Below, piece by piece: positions 13,506-21,315 of a stretch of 24,071 nucleotides of DNA (position 1 is its first letter; every line of letters starts with the position of its first letter). Position numbers and translations under genes: made by a program. The stretch covers positions 1 through 24,071 of the forward strand of contig DATLBT010000069.1 of NCBI GenBank assembly GCA_035526825.1. The letters are read 5' to 3'. The notes beneath the pieces are model-generated. The model searched no databases. It was not told where the DNA came from and worked only from the letters and a program-made list of their open reading frames with translations. The stretch is from JACPFV01 sp035526825 (GTDB lineage Bacteria; Pseudomonadota; Gammaproteobacteria; Nevskiales; Nevskiaceae).

Positions 13506-16031
13506 ATGGCCGGTGTTCTGAGCGATCTGAAGGTTCTCGACCTGTCCTGGGGCATCGCCGGGCCCATGACCGGCATGCTGATGGCCGACCACGGCGCGCA
13601 GGTCACCAAGATCGAGCCGCCGGGCGGGGATCCGTACCGCGGCCAGCTTGGCTACAAGGTCTGGCAACGCGGCAAGCGCTCGGCCGTGTTGGACCTGAAG
13701 AACGTCGCTGACAAAGACGCCTTCCTCGCGCTGGTGCGCACCGCTGACGTCGTGATCGAGTCCTACGCGCCGGGCACGACAAAAAAGCTCGGCATTTCGT
13801 TCAATGTTCTCTCGAAGATCAATCCGCGCCTGGTTTACTGCTCGATCACCGGCTATGGCCGCGACAACAAGCATTCGAATCGCCCGGCCTACGACGCCCT
13901 GGTCATGGCGCGCACCGGCCTTTTGTTCGAGCAGCGCGGCTGGCCCGAAGGCGCGCTGAACCACATCACCGGCCGCGAAAGCCCATATCCGGATCTCGAC
14001 GTACCGCCCGAGTGGGTGCAGGGCCCGGCGCGGCCCGGCCCGGTGTTCCCGGCCTCGCATTGGCCGAGCCTTGGCGCGTTCTTCATCGCCTCGATGGGCA
14101 TCAGCGCCGCCTTGCGCGCGCGCGAGCAAACCCAGCGCGGCCAGTGGGTCGAGACTTCGCTGATGCAGGGTTGCATGGCCGGCGCCGCGGGCGTCTGGCT
14201 GCGCGCGGAGAAACCGGATTCGCCGGGCTTCGATTCGTGGATCCTCGGCAGCAAGTCGCCGAAGGGTCACTTCCAGTGCAAGGACGGCAAGTGGATCCAC
14301 AACTGGGTGCCGAACCCGCGCTTCATCCTCGGCGCCTCGTCGGGCGACAGGCTGAATTCCTCTCCCGACCTCACCGTGCAGAACGATCCGGATCGCTTCG
14401 GCACCGGGCCTGAAGAGATCATGGTGATGATGCATTACCAGCCGCTGCTCGCGGAAGCCGTGGCGAAGTTCACCGCGAAGGAGTGGGTGGATGCTGCCGC
14501 GGTCGCCGAGATGACGATGCAGGACGTGCGGCCGCCCGAGGCCGCGCTGGCCGACCCGCTGTTCCTGAAGGACGGCGTGGTGACCGAGCGCACCGATTCC
14601 GATCTCGGCACGATCCGCACCGTCGGCCAGACCTACAAGATGAGCGCGTGCCCGAGCAAGCCTGCCGACTGGGTCGCCAAACCCGGCCAGCACACGGCGG
14701 AGGTTAAAGCCGAGGCCGCCAGGAATGCCGACGTCACCGTGCTGGCGCCGCGCGCGACGAAGAAGCTGAAAGCGCCGCTCGAAGGCATCACGGTGCTCGA
14801 CCTCGGCCTTGCGATCGCAGGACCCTTCGGCACGCAGCTGCTGTCCGATCTCGGCGCAACCGTCATCAAGGTCAACGGCCTCTACGACATGTTCTGGCAC
14901 CGAGTGCACATCGCCTACATGGCGAATCGCGGCAAGCGCAGCATCACGCTGAACCTGAAAGATCCGCGCGCGATGGAAATCTTCCTGAAGCTGGCGGCCA
15001 AGGCCGACGTCGTGCACCACAACATGCGTTACGACGCGGCGCAGCGCTTGAAGATCGACTACGAATCCCTCAAGAAACTGAACCCCAAACTCATCTACTG
15101 CCACTCGCGCGGTTTCGAAACCGGCCCGCGCGAAGGCCTGCCGGGCAACGACCAGACCGGTGCGTGCCTGTCGGGCGTTCAGTACGAGGACGGCGGCATG
15201 GCGCGCGGCGGCAAGCCGCTGTGGAGCTTCACCAGCTTCGGCGACACCGGCAACGGCTTCCTCACGGCGGTCGCGGTGATCAACGCGCTGCGCCACCGCG
15301 ACAAGACCGGCGAAGGCCAGATGGTCGACACCTCGATCATGAACGCGGCGATGCTCAATACGAGCTATGCCGTCGCGACGCCGGAAGGCAAGGGCTTCGA
15401 GCGTCCGCACATCGACGCCGACCAGACCGGGTTCTCGGCCGGCCACCGCATTTACGAGACCAGCGCGGGCTGGCTGTGCTTCGTATTGGCGACGCAGGCG
15501 CACTGGGATGGCCTGTTTGCCGTGATTGGCGCGCCCGAGCTCGCGGCGGACCGGCGCTTCGCGACGCACGACGTACGCAAGCGCAATGATGCCCTGCTCG
15601 CTGAGCTGATCGCCGAGAAGCTGAAAGGCGCAAGCGCGGCCGAGTGGTTCGGCAAGTGTGATGCGGCAGGCGTGCCGGTGGAAATCGTGTCCGAAGACTT
15701 CTCGCGCAAGCTCCACGACGACGTCGAATTCCAGGCCAGGAAGTGGGTCACGAGCTTCCAGCATCCACACGTCGGCAAGTTCGACATGATCGGCCTCTTG
15801 TGCGATCTGTCCGACACGCCAGGCGTGATCCAGGGTCGGCCGCTGATCGTCGGCGAGAACACGAAGGAAATCCTGGCGGAGCTCGGCTACACCGAGGAGC
15901 AGGTCAAGACGATGGAGGAGCAGTTCGCCATCGGCTTTGCCGGCATGCCGCGGATGCCACCGCGGCCGGCGGGGGCGCCGCCGGCGAAGCCGCCGCTGAC
16001 GCCGAGCGCGGCGCAGGCCAACACGCGATAG
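13506..16031 (+). CDS. double-domain CaiB/BaiF (class III) CoA-transferase
   Basis: An 841-residue tandem fusion of two CaiB/BaiF units, each about 400 residues. Unit 1 starts VLDLSWGIAGPMTGMLMADHGAQVTKIEPPGGDPYR; unit 2 starts near residue 420 with ITVLDLGLAIAGPFGTQLLSDLGATVIKV. Such enzymes move CoA between carboxylates through an aspartyl-CoA thioester. Asp580 in SFGDTGNGFLTAVAV aligns with the catalytic Asp in unit 2. The matching place in unit 1 is Ser188 (HWPSLGAFF), so only unit 2 looks competent. The C-terminus (after about 815) is a Pro/Ala-rich tail. AGAAGGGG at 13491-13498 serves as ribosome-binding site. The gene stands alone, 147 bases after the RND gene, and converges with the VTT gene six bases downstream. 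A role in activating a steroid acid with CoA is plausible from context only. Confidence 0.85.
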   Translation: MAGVLSDLKVLDLSWGIAGPMTGMLMADHGAQVTKIEPPGGDPYRGQLGYKVWQRGKRSAVLDLKNVADKDAFLALVRTADVVIESYAPGTTKKLGISFNVLSKINPRLVYCSITGYGRDNKHSNRPAYDALVMARTGLLFEQRGWPEGALNHITGRESPYPDLDVPPEWVQGPARPGPVFPASHWPSLGAFFIASMGISAALRAREQTQRGQWVETSLMQGCMAGAAGVWLRAEKPDSPGFDSWILGSKSPKGHFQCKDGKWIHNWVPNPRFILGASSGDRLNSSPDLTVQNDPDRFGTGPEEIMVMMHYQPLLAEAVAKFTAKEWVDAAAVAEMTMQDVRPPEAALADPLFLKDGVVTERTDSDLGTIRTVGQTYKMSACPSKPADWVAKPGQHTAEVKAEAARNADVTVLAPRATKKLKAPLEGITVLDLGLAIAGPFGTQLLSDLGATVIKVNGLYDMFWHRVHIAYMANRGKRSITLNLKDPRAMEIFLKLAAKADVVHHNMRYDAAQRLKIDYESLKKLNPKLIYCHSRGFETGPREGLPGNDQTGACLSGVQYEDGGMARGGKPLWSFTSFGDTGNGFLTAVAVINALRHRDKTGEGQMVDTSIMNAAMLNTSYAVATPEGKGFERPHIDADQTGFSAGHRIYETSAGWLCFVLATQAHWDGLFAVIGAPELAADRRFATHDVRKRNDALLAELIAEKLKGASAAEWFGKCDAAGVPVEIVSEDFSRKLHDDVEFQARKWVTSFQHPHVGKFDMIGLLCDLSDTPGVIQGRPLIVGENTKEILAELGYTEEQVKTMEEQFAIGFAGMPRMPPRPAGAPPAKPPLTPSAAQANTR

Positions 16032-16037
16032 CGGGCG

Positions 16038-16730
16038 CTACTTTGCGCGCGCTGCGGCGCGCGAGTGTGCCAGCCAGATTGCTCCGGCTGCCAGCACCGC
16101 TACGCCGAACATGATCGCGGCATCGGTCGATGTCGGATGGGTCAGCAGGCGGCGCGCCTGCCGTCCGAACAACGAAAACATCAGGATGTAGGGCGAGATG
16201 CCCACGAGCGTCGCCGCCACGTAGGGCAGCAGCGACACGCGCGCCGCGCCAGACAGCACGTTGGTCGCGGTGAACGGCGCGAGCGGCAGGACACGAAGCA
16301 TCAATACCTGCATGAAGCCGCCGTTCCGCAGTTGCGCACTGATCTTGTCGAACCCGCTGAAGCGGAGTTTCTTGACGCCCTGGCCACCCCAGCGGCCGAT
16401 CGTGTATCCCACGAGCGCGGCGGTCAGGCTGCCGCCATAAGCGTACGCGGCCCCGGCGAGCGGACCCAGCGCCATGATCACGGCAAAGCACAGCACCGTA
16501 TTGGGGAACATGACCAGGCTCGCAACCACGTAAATCGCCCCCACCGCGGGCGCCATCCACGGGCTGTTGGCCAGGGATCGGATCTGGCGGGCAATGTCGC
16601 GCGGCTCGACGTAATCGTGGAGCGGCGTCCAGTGCCAGGCGGCAACCAGTGCCGCCATGACGACGGCAAGGCCAACGAGGCCAATGAGCGTCCATCGACG
16701 TGCCTTGCTGCGCTGGGGTTTGGCGGCCAT
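16038..16730 (-). CDS. VTT/TVP38-TMEM64 family membrane protein
   Basis: A 230-residue polytopic membrane protein on the minus strand. A basic N-terminus (MAAKPQRSKARRW) is followed by a first helix (about 14-32), an amphipathic segment, and further helices including PAVGAIYVVASLVMFPNTVLCFAVIMALGPLAGAAYAYGG. The FP-N/GP-AG pattern and the later RVLPLAPFTATNVLSGAARVSLLPYVAATLVGISP block are the SNARE-associated (VTT, DedA-like) signature. Family members are lipid scramblase-like or membrane-maintenance proteins. It is the only minus-strand gene: convergent to the CoA-transferase (six-base gap) and divergent from the DUF35 gene (104 bases), so it is probably not part of either catabolic operon. 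Substrate unknown. Confidence 0.85.
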   Translation of the reverse strand: MAAKPQRSKARRWTLIGLVGLAVVMAALVAAWHWTPLHDYVEPRDIARQIRSLANSPWMAPAVGAIYVVASLVMFPNTVLCFAVIMALGPLAGAAYAYGGSLTAALVGYTIGRWGGQGVKKLRFSGFDKISAQLRNGGFMQVLMLRVLPLAPFTATNVLSGAARVSLLPYVAATLVGISPYILMFSLFGRQARRLLTHPTSTDAAIMFGVAVLAAGAIWLAHSRAAARAK

Positions 16731-16834
16731 ACCGCGTATGACTGCGGGAACCGCCGCATTGCTCGCGGGACTTCAGCCAGGACTCACCCATTTGAACCAT
16801 GCCCGGGGCCCGCGCCGCGGGCAAAGTTCCCACC

Positions 16835-17290
16835 ATGACCGAAAACGCCAAGGCACCGACCCGGCTCAAGCCTATCGTCACGCTCGACATCAAGTTCTTT
16901 TGGGACTCGTGCGACAAGGGCGAGCTCAAGATCGAGCGCTGTGCCTCGTGCCAGCAATTCCGCTTCCCGCCGCGGCCGATGTGCCCGAGTTGCCACAGCA
17001 CCAGGCGCGAGCACGTCGCGGTGTCGGGCCGGGGCAAGGTCTATAGCTGGATCCGGCCGGTGCACCCCAGGCCGGTCGGCTTCGACGAGCCGCCGATCGT
17101 CGCGCTGGTCGAGCTCGAGGAAGGCTTCCGGCTGGTGAGCAACTTGTACGGCATCGAATTCGAAAAGGTCACCCGCGACTTGCCGGTCGAGTTGTTCTTC
17201 GACAAGACGGTGGGGAACCGGCAAGTGCCGGTCTTCAGACCCTCACCACTGGCCCCTCTCCCGCGAGCGGGAGAGGGGAAAAAAGCATGA
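16835..17290 (+). CDS. DUF35 OB-fold zinc-ribbon protein, probable partner subunit of the steroid aldolase
   Basis: A 151-residue protein. After a helical lead (ITLDIKFFWDSCDKGEL pattern) comes a rubredoxin-like zinc ribbon with Cys36, Cys39, Cys50 and Cys53 (CASC, CPSC), then an OB fold (GRGKVYSWIRPVHPRPVGFDEPPIVALVELEEGFRL region). This is the architecture of the DUF35 domain that forms the Ltp2-ChsH2 aldolase complex; in mycobacteria it is fused to a MaoC domain, here it stands alone. ATG 16835 is preferred to the in-frame ATG 16799 because the sequence between them is GC-palindromic and unlike relatives. About 16 C-terminal residues (from FRPSPLAPLPRAGEG) are encoded by a hairpin repeat and are probably not native. 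The stop overlaps ltp2 (ATGA). Confidence 0.85.
   Translation: MTENAKAPTRLKPIVTLDIKFFWDSCDKGELKIERCASCQQFRFPPRPMCPSCHSTRREHVAVSGRGKVYSWIRPVHPRPVGFDEPPIVALVELEEGFRLVSNLYGIEFEKVTRDLPVELFFDKTVGNRQVPVFRPSPLAPLPRAGEGKKA
17239..17278. repeat. hairpin repeat overlapping the DUF35 3' end and the ltp2 ribosome-binding site
   Basis: A perfect 12-bp stem with a GA loop: 17253-17264 (CCCCTCTCCCGC) pairs with 17267-17278. CCCTCACC precedes it, as in the 5948-6060 element. It is translated as the last residues of the DUF35 protein. Confidence 0.85.
17274..17278 (+). promoter_or_regulatory. ribosome-binding site of ltp2 inside a stem
   Basis: AGGGG at 17274-17278 is the only purine-rich site before ATG 17287, eight bases away. 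It forms the 3' arm of the 12-bp stem, so it is hidden unless ribosomes finishing the DUF35 gene open the stem. This would tie aldolase synthesis to its partner subunit (inference). Confidence 0.55.
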
Positions 17291-18450
17291 GGACCTTTCA
17301 CGAAGCTGCGATTGCCGGCATCGGGCAGACCGAGTTCTCCAAGTCTTCCGGTCGGTCGGAGCTGACGCTCGCCGCTGAGTGCGCCAAGGCGGCGCTTGAT
17401 GACGCAGGGATCCATCCGTCCGAGGTTGACGGCATGGTCACGTTCACGCTCGATGGTTCGGACGAGATGCACCTGGCGCGCTGCCTCGGTGTGAAGGACC
17501 TCGCGTACACCACGCGCATCCCGGGCGGCGGCGCCGCCGCGGCCGCGACGATTTACCAGGCGATGGCGATGGTCAACGCCGGCGTCTGCAAGTGCGTTGT
17601 GGTGTGGCGCGCGATGAACGAACGCTCGCAATATCGATTTGGCCTGCCGATCACGCTGGAGTCGGCGTTCCAGCCCGGCAACGGCACCGGCTCGCTTCTC
17701 TGGTGCATGCCGTACGGCGCGCAGACGCCGGCGTCGTGGATCGCGCTGTTCGCGCAGCGCTACATGACCGAGTACGGCGTCACCAACGAGGATTTCGGTC
17801 GCGTCGCGGTGGCGCAACGCAATTACGCCGCGAAGAACCCGGCGGCGTGGTTCTACAACAAGCCCATGACGCTGGCGGAACACCAGGCGAGCAAGTGGAT
17901 CATCGAGCCGGTGCTGCGCCTGTTCGACTGCTGCCAGGAATCCGACGGTGGCGTCGCCATCGTGATCACCTCGCTCGACCGAGCGAAGCATGGCAAGAAC
18001 AAGCCGGTGAAGATCACCGGCGCTTGCCAGTCGATGCCGTACAACGTCGAGGTGGTCTCCAACTACTACCACGAGGATCTCTCGTGCATGCCGGAAGCGG
18101 TTCACACCGCGAAGCGCCTGTATGCGCAGACCGGCATGAAGCCTGCCGACATGCAGGCGGCGATGCTGTACGACGCGTTCTCGCCGGTGGTGCTGATGCA
18201 GCTCGAGGCATTCGGCTTCTGCAAGCGCGGCGAGGGCAGGGATTTCGTGAAGTCGGGTGGCATGGACATCGATGGCGCGATGCCGACCAACACCCACGGC
18301 GGGCTGATCGCGGAGGCCTACATCCACGGCATGAACAGCGTGGCCGAGGGCGTACGCCAGGTGCGCGGCACCTCGACCAGCCAGGTCAAGAACGTGGAGA
18401 ACGTGCTGGTGAGTTCGGGGATGGCGGGCGCCATTTTGTCCGCAGTGTGA
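17287..18450 (+). CDS. ltp2: Ltp2-type steroid side-chain retro-aldolase (thiolase superfamily)
   Basis: A 387-residue SCP-x thiolase-like protein matching mycobacterial Ltp2 (Rv3540c) closely as I remember it. Shared blocks are IxGIGxTxFSKxSGRSEL near the start, NERSxxRFG, RLFDCCQESDGGVAIVITS, and EAYIHGMNSVAEGVRQVRGTS near the end. It lacks the thiolase Cys/His set. Tyr295 (MLYDAFSP) and Tyr345 (AEAYIHG) are 50 residues apart, the same spacing as the two active-site tyrosines reported for Ltp2 (294 and 344, from memory). Ltp2 with a DUF35 partner cleaves the 17-hydroxy-pregnene-20-carboxyl-CoA intermediate, giving the 17-keto steroid and propionyl-CoA; Comamonas uses an equivalent aldolase pair in bile-acid side-chain removal. 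The adjoining DUF35 gene supports this assignment. The 3' end overlaps the alpha/beta-hydrolase start (GTGA). Confidence 0.9.
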   Translation: MRTFHEAAIAGIGQTEFSKSSGRSELTLAAECAKAALDDAGIHPSEVDGMVTFTLDGSDEMHLARCLGVKDLAYTTRIPGGGAAAAATIYQAMAMVNAGVCKCVVVWRAMNERSQYRFGLPITLESAFQPGNGTGSLLWCMPYGAQTPASWIALFAQRYMTEYGVTNEDFGRVAVAQRNYAAKNPAAWFYNKPMTLAEHQASKWIIEPVLRLFDCCQESDGGVAIVITSLDRAKHGKNKPVKITGACQSMPYNVEVVSNYYHEDLSCMPEAVHTAKRLYAQTGMKPADMQAAMLYDAFSPVVLMQLEAFGFCKRGEGRDFVKSGGMDIDGAMPTNTHGGLIAEAYIHGMNSVAEGVRQVRGTSTSQVKNVENVLVSSGMAGAILSAV

Positions 18451-19430
18451 CGGTCCTTTCTACGACTCTCCGCGTCGCGTCGGGGGTCACGCTGCCGGGC
18501 GAAGGTGCCCTCGAGATCGCCGTCGACGTTTTGGCGCCGCCGAACCCGAAACCCGAGGTGCTGGTCTGCCTTCCCGGCGGCGCGATGACCCGCAAGTATT
18601 TCGATCTGCGCGCGCCGGGCGATGACAGCTTCTCGTTTGCACGACAAATGGCCGCACGCGGCTATGCCTGCGTGCTGATCGACCACCTCGGCGTCGGTGA
18701 GTCCACGCGGCCAGCGGACGGCTATGCGCTCGACGCGTTCCTGCTGGCCTACGCCAACGCCAGTGCCACGCGGCAGGTACTGGACAAGCTTGGAAACGGT
18801 AGCGCTATCAATGGCCTGAAGGCGATACCTCATGTGCGGTCCGTCGGCATTGGCCACTCCATGGGCGCGATGCTGACCATCGTCCAGCAAGCCCAAAACC
18901 GGCAGCACGCGGGCATCGCGGTGCTCGGATTTTCGACCCGCGGCCTGCCCGAGTACCTGATGGGTGAGGCGAAAGAGTTGGACCCCGCCGCCGCGCGGCG
19001 CGAAGTTGCGCGGTTCGCGAGGGCCATGTTCCGCGATCCGTACCCGAAGATCGGCCGATCCAGCGACGGCTCGCAGCTCTATGCCGGCCTGCACGCCGAC
19101 CCGGCCGGCATCCAGGCCATCAAATCGGCGCGCGAGTTGCTGCTGCCGGTGCCCGCATACATGTCGATGCTGCCGGGCAACGTTGCGCCGGAAGCCGCGA
19201 GCATCGACGTGCCCGTGTTCGTGGGCCTGGGCGAGCTCGACATGGCCGGTCCGCCGGAGGACGCACCCAAGGCGTTCACCAAGAGTCCGTCGGTCACGCT
19301 GCAGGTCCTGCCCAAGGCCGGCCACAGTCATTTCCTGTTCCCGGCGCGGACCGAGCTGTACGACGGCCTCGCAGCCTGGGTCGCCGGCCTCCCGCAAAAA
19401 GACGAATCCCCCCGCAAACCCCGTCCTTAA
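18447..19430 (+). CDS. alpha/beta hydrolase, substrate unknown
   Basis: A 327-residue alpha/beta-hydrolase-fold protein. The nucleophile elbow is GIGHSMGAM with Ser138. The oxyanion region is LVCLPGGAMTRKYFD. The likely acid is Asp in GLGELDMAG, and the late histidine is in KAGHSHFLFP. The reading frame stays open far upstream across ltp2, but that part is a shadow; GTG 18447 is chosen because it overlaps the ltp2 stop (GTGA) and begins just before the first beta strand. No signal peptide is seen, so it should be cytoplasmic. It could be an esterase, thioesterase or C-C hydrolase; in this operon a steroid CoA thioesterase or ester hydrolase is possible, but nothing in the sequence decides this. 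Confidence 0.8.
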   Translation: MTVLSTTLRVASGVTLPGEGALEIAVDVLAPPNPKPEVLVCLPGGAMTRKYFDLRAPGDDSFSFARQMAARGYACVLIDHLGVGESTRPADGYALDAFLLAYANASATRQVLDKLGNGSAINGLKAIPHVRSVGIGHSMGAMLTIVQQAQNRQHAGIAVLGFSTRGLPEYLMGEAKELDPAAARREVARFARAMFRDPYPKIGRSSDGSQLYAGLHADPAGIQAIKSARELLLPVPAYMSMLPGNVAPEAASIDVPVFVGLGELDMAGPPEDAPKAFTKSPSVTLQVLPKAGHSHFLFPARTELYDGLAAWVAGLPQKDESPRKPRP

Positions 19431-19466
19431 GATTCGGGCCACCAGGGAAAGATGGCGGAGGCGGTG

Positions 19467-19775
19467 ATGGCACAGCTGAAAGCGGGCGCGCGCTTCAAGA
19501 GCGCCGTTTGCGACACGCAGGTCATGGTGATCAAGGCGCCGGCCGGTGAGCACGAGCTCGCGTGTGGCGGCGCGGCGATGATCGCGCCGACAGCGGCCCC
19601 GCCGGCGGGCCTTACGCTGCAGCCCGCGACGGAGGAGACGCTGATCGGCAAACGCTATGTCAATGCAGACGAATCGGTGGAGCTGCTGTGCACCAAGGGC
19701 GGCAAGGGCGGCTTGGCCCTGAATGGCGCGCCGCTGGAAGTGAAGCAGGCGAAGCAGTTGCCGAGCAGCGATTGA
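19467..19775 (+). CDS. small conserved-looking protein of unknown function
   Basis: A 102-residue protein. I recognise no named domain. It opens MAQLKAGARFKSAVCDTQVMVIKAP, contains cysteines 15, 33 (ACGG) and 74 (LLCTKGGKGGL), and ends KQLPSSD. Small proteins with the pattern LKAGxRxKSAVCxTQVMV and LLCTKxGxG occur, as I recall, beside acyl-CoA ligase genes in actinobacterial catabolic clusters, which fits the ligase gene starting two bases after its stop. ATG 19467 is preferred over ATG 19452 because GGAG at 19457-19460 is six bases upstream and relatives begin MAxLKAG. The three cysteines could bind a metal or be redox-active (guess). The coding bias matches its neighbours. Confidence 0.7.
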   Translation: MAQLKAGARFKSAVCDTQVMVIKAPAGEHELACGGAAMIAPTAAPPAGLTLQPATEETLIGKRYVNADESVELLCTKGGKGGLALNGAPLEVKQAKQLPSSD

Positions 19776-19776
19776 A

Positions 19777-21315
19777 ATGAACATCGCCACGATCCTCGAC
19801 ATGGCCGCCGAAGCTTTCGGCGACCGCGTCGGCATCGTCGCCGGGCCCGAGCGCTGGACTTTTACCGAGCTGCGCAATGCCGCCTGGCGCGCAGCGGCGC
19901 AGTTCAGGGCGTCGAACGCCTCGTACGTCGCGCTGCTCGACGTCGTCAGCCCGGCAGCCCCGGTCGCGATCTTTGGCGCCGCCTACGCGGGCATTCCATA
20001 CGTGCCGCTCAACTATCGCTTGACGCGCCCCGAGATCAACGAGCTGGTCGGGCGCATCGCACCGGCCTATTTGATCGCCGGCGCCGACTACGTGCCGCTG
20101 GTCGATGCGCGCACGGGCGTGCAGGTCGTCACGCGCGCGGCGTTTCTCGCCTCGGTGCGTGGGGGCGAGGCCGAAAGCGTGGCCGCGCCCGAAGATCCGC
20201 GCGCGGTGGCCGTGCAGTTGTTCACCAGCGGCACCACCGGCAAGCCGAAAGCCGCGATCCTGCGCCACGAGAACCTGATGTCGTACATCGTCGGCACGGT
20301 GGAGTTCGGCGCGGCGGCCGAGAACGACGTCATCGCCGTGACCGTGCCGCCGTACCACATCGCCGGCATTTCCTCGGTATTGAGCTCGACCTACGCCTGC
20401 CGCCGCGTCGTGCAGCTCGAGAGCTTCGAGGCCAAGGCCTGGCTCGAGGCCTGCCGCCGCGAGAAGGTGACCAATGCGTTCCTGGTGCCGACCATGCTCG
20501 CGCGCGTTGTCGACGCGATCGAGCTCGGCACTCGCGCCGACCTGCCGGCGCTGAAGGCCGTGGCGTATGGCGGCGGCAAGATGCCGCTGTCGACCATCCA
20601 GAAGGCGATGCGGCTGTGGCCGCACGTGGACTTCACCAACGCCTACGGCCTGACCGAGACCAGCTCGACGATCGCGGTGCTCGGCCCGGACGACCACCGC
20701 GCCGCCGCGGCGAGCGGCGACCCAGCTGTGCACAAGCGCCTGACGTCGGTCGGCAAGGCGACCGGGGCGGTCGAGATCGAGATCCGCGATGAAACCGGCG
20801 GCCAACTCGGCGCGAACCAGCAGGGCCTCGTCTACGTGCGCGGCGGACAGGTCAGCGGTGAATATTTGCAGCAGGGTAGCGTGCTCGACGCTGACGGCTG
20901 GTTCTCCACGCGCGACCGCGGCTATCTCGACGGCGAAGGCTTCCTGTTTCTCGAGGGTCGCGCGGACGACGTCATCGTGCGCGGCGGCGAGAACATCTCG
21001 CCGGGCGAGATCGAAGACGTGCTCGCGACGCACCCGGCGGTGGCCGATGCCGCGGTCGTCGCGGTGCCAGATGAGGAGTGGGGCGAAGGCGTCGGTGCGG
21101 CGATCGTGCTGAAGCCCGGCGCGCGCGCGACCGTCGACGAGCTGCAGGAATTGGTCAAGCGCCAGCTCCGCTCGTCGCGCGTGCCGCAAACCATCGTGTT
21201 CCGCGAGGCGCTGCCGTACAACGAGACCGGCAAGGTGCTGCGCCGCGTGATCCGCCAGGAGTTTGCCGAGACCGCGTCGCAAGTGTCATCCCGAGCGCAG
21301 CGAGGGATCGCGTGA
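19777..21315 (+). CDS. AMP-forming acyl-CoA ligase (FadD/ANL superfamily)
   Basis: A 512-residue class I adenylating enzyme. The phosphate loop is LFTSGTTGKPKAAI (about 148-161), the adenine motif is NAYGLTETSS (about 288-297), the hinge region reads STRDRGYLDGEGFLFLEGRADD, and the C-terminal catalytic lysine is Lys486 in NETGKVLRR. It activates a carboxylate as acyl-AMP and passes it to CoA. It does not look like FadD3, the HIP-CoA ligase, in the parts I remember; a side-chain acid such as a steroid C22, C24 or C26 acid is more plausible, though this is context only. The final residues (VSSRAQRGIA) come from a repeat (21285-21312) and replace or extend a normal end after about EFAE. The stop overlaps the next ATG (TGATG). 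Confidence 0.85.
   Translation: MNIATILDMAAEAFGDRVGIVAGPERWTFTELRNAAWRAAAQFRASNASYVALLDVVSPAAPVAIFGAAYAGIPYVPLNYRLTRPEINELVGRIAPAYLIAGADYVPLVDARTGVQVVTRAAFLASVRGGEAESVAAPEDPRAVAVQLFTSGTTGKPKAAILRHENLMSYIVGTVEFGAAAENDVIAVTVPPYHIAGISSVLSSTYACRRVVQLESFEAKAWLEACRREKVTNAFLVPTMLARVVDAIELGTRADLPALKAVAYGGGKMPLSTIQKAMRLWPHVDFTNAYGLTETSSTIAVLGPDDHRAAAASGDPAVHKRLTSVGKATGAVEIEIRDETGGQLGANQQGLVYVRGGQVSGEYLQQGSVLDADGWFSTRDRGYLDGEGFLFLEGRADDVIVRGGENISPGEIEDVLATHPAVADAAVVAVPDEEWGEGVGAAIVLKPGARATVDELQELVKRQLRSSRVPQTIVFREALPYNETGKVLRRVIRQEFAETASQVSSRAQRGIA
21285..21312. repeat. TCATCCCGAGCG...GAGGGAT repeat at the ligase 3' end
   Basis: Contains ATCCCGAG and CGAGGGAT in imperfect inverted order around GCGCAG. 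It resembles a widespread bacterial intergenic repeat (GTCATCCCGAGCG...GCGAGGGATC). It supplies the last ligase codons, and its GAGGGA (21302-21307) lies seven bases before ATG 21315 as the probable ribosome-binding site of the SRPBCC gene. Confidence 0.7.

Noticed and set aside
11964..15770. A 1268-codon open frame on the minus strand, and several others of 300-700 codons (for example 5002-7101 and 486-1871)
   Set aside because: They lie opposite well-supported genes, are rich in Arg, His, Ala and Asp in the way antisense frames of GC-rich genes are, and show no domains. The long one also crosses an intergenic gap.
16041..16066. GCGCGC...GCGCGC inverted repeat as a terminator for the double-domain CoA-transferase
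   Set aside because: It has no T-run and is within the 3' coding part of the convergent VTT gene; such GC-rich alternation is common by chance here.
19777..21315. FadD3 (HIP-CoA ligase)
   Set aside because: Length fits, but the sequence does not follow the FadD3 segments I remember, and it lies in the side-chain operon rather than the HIP operon.
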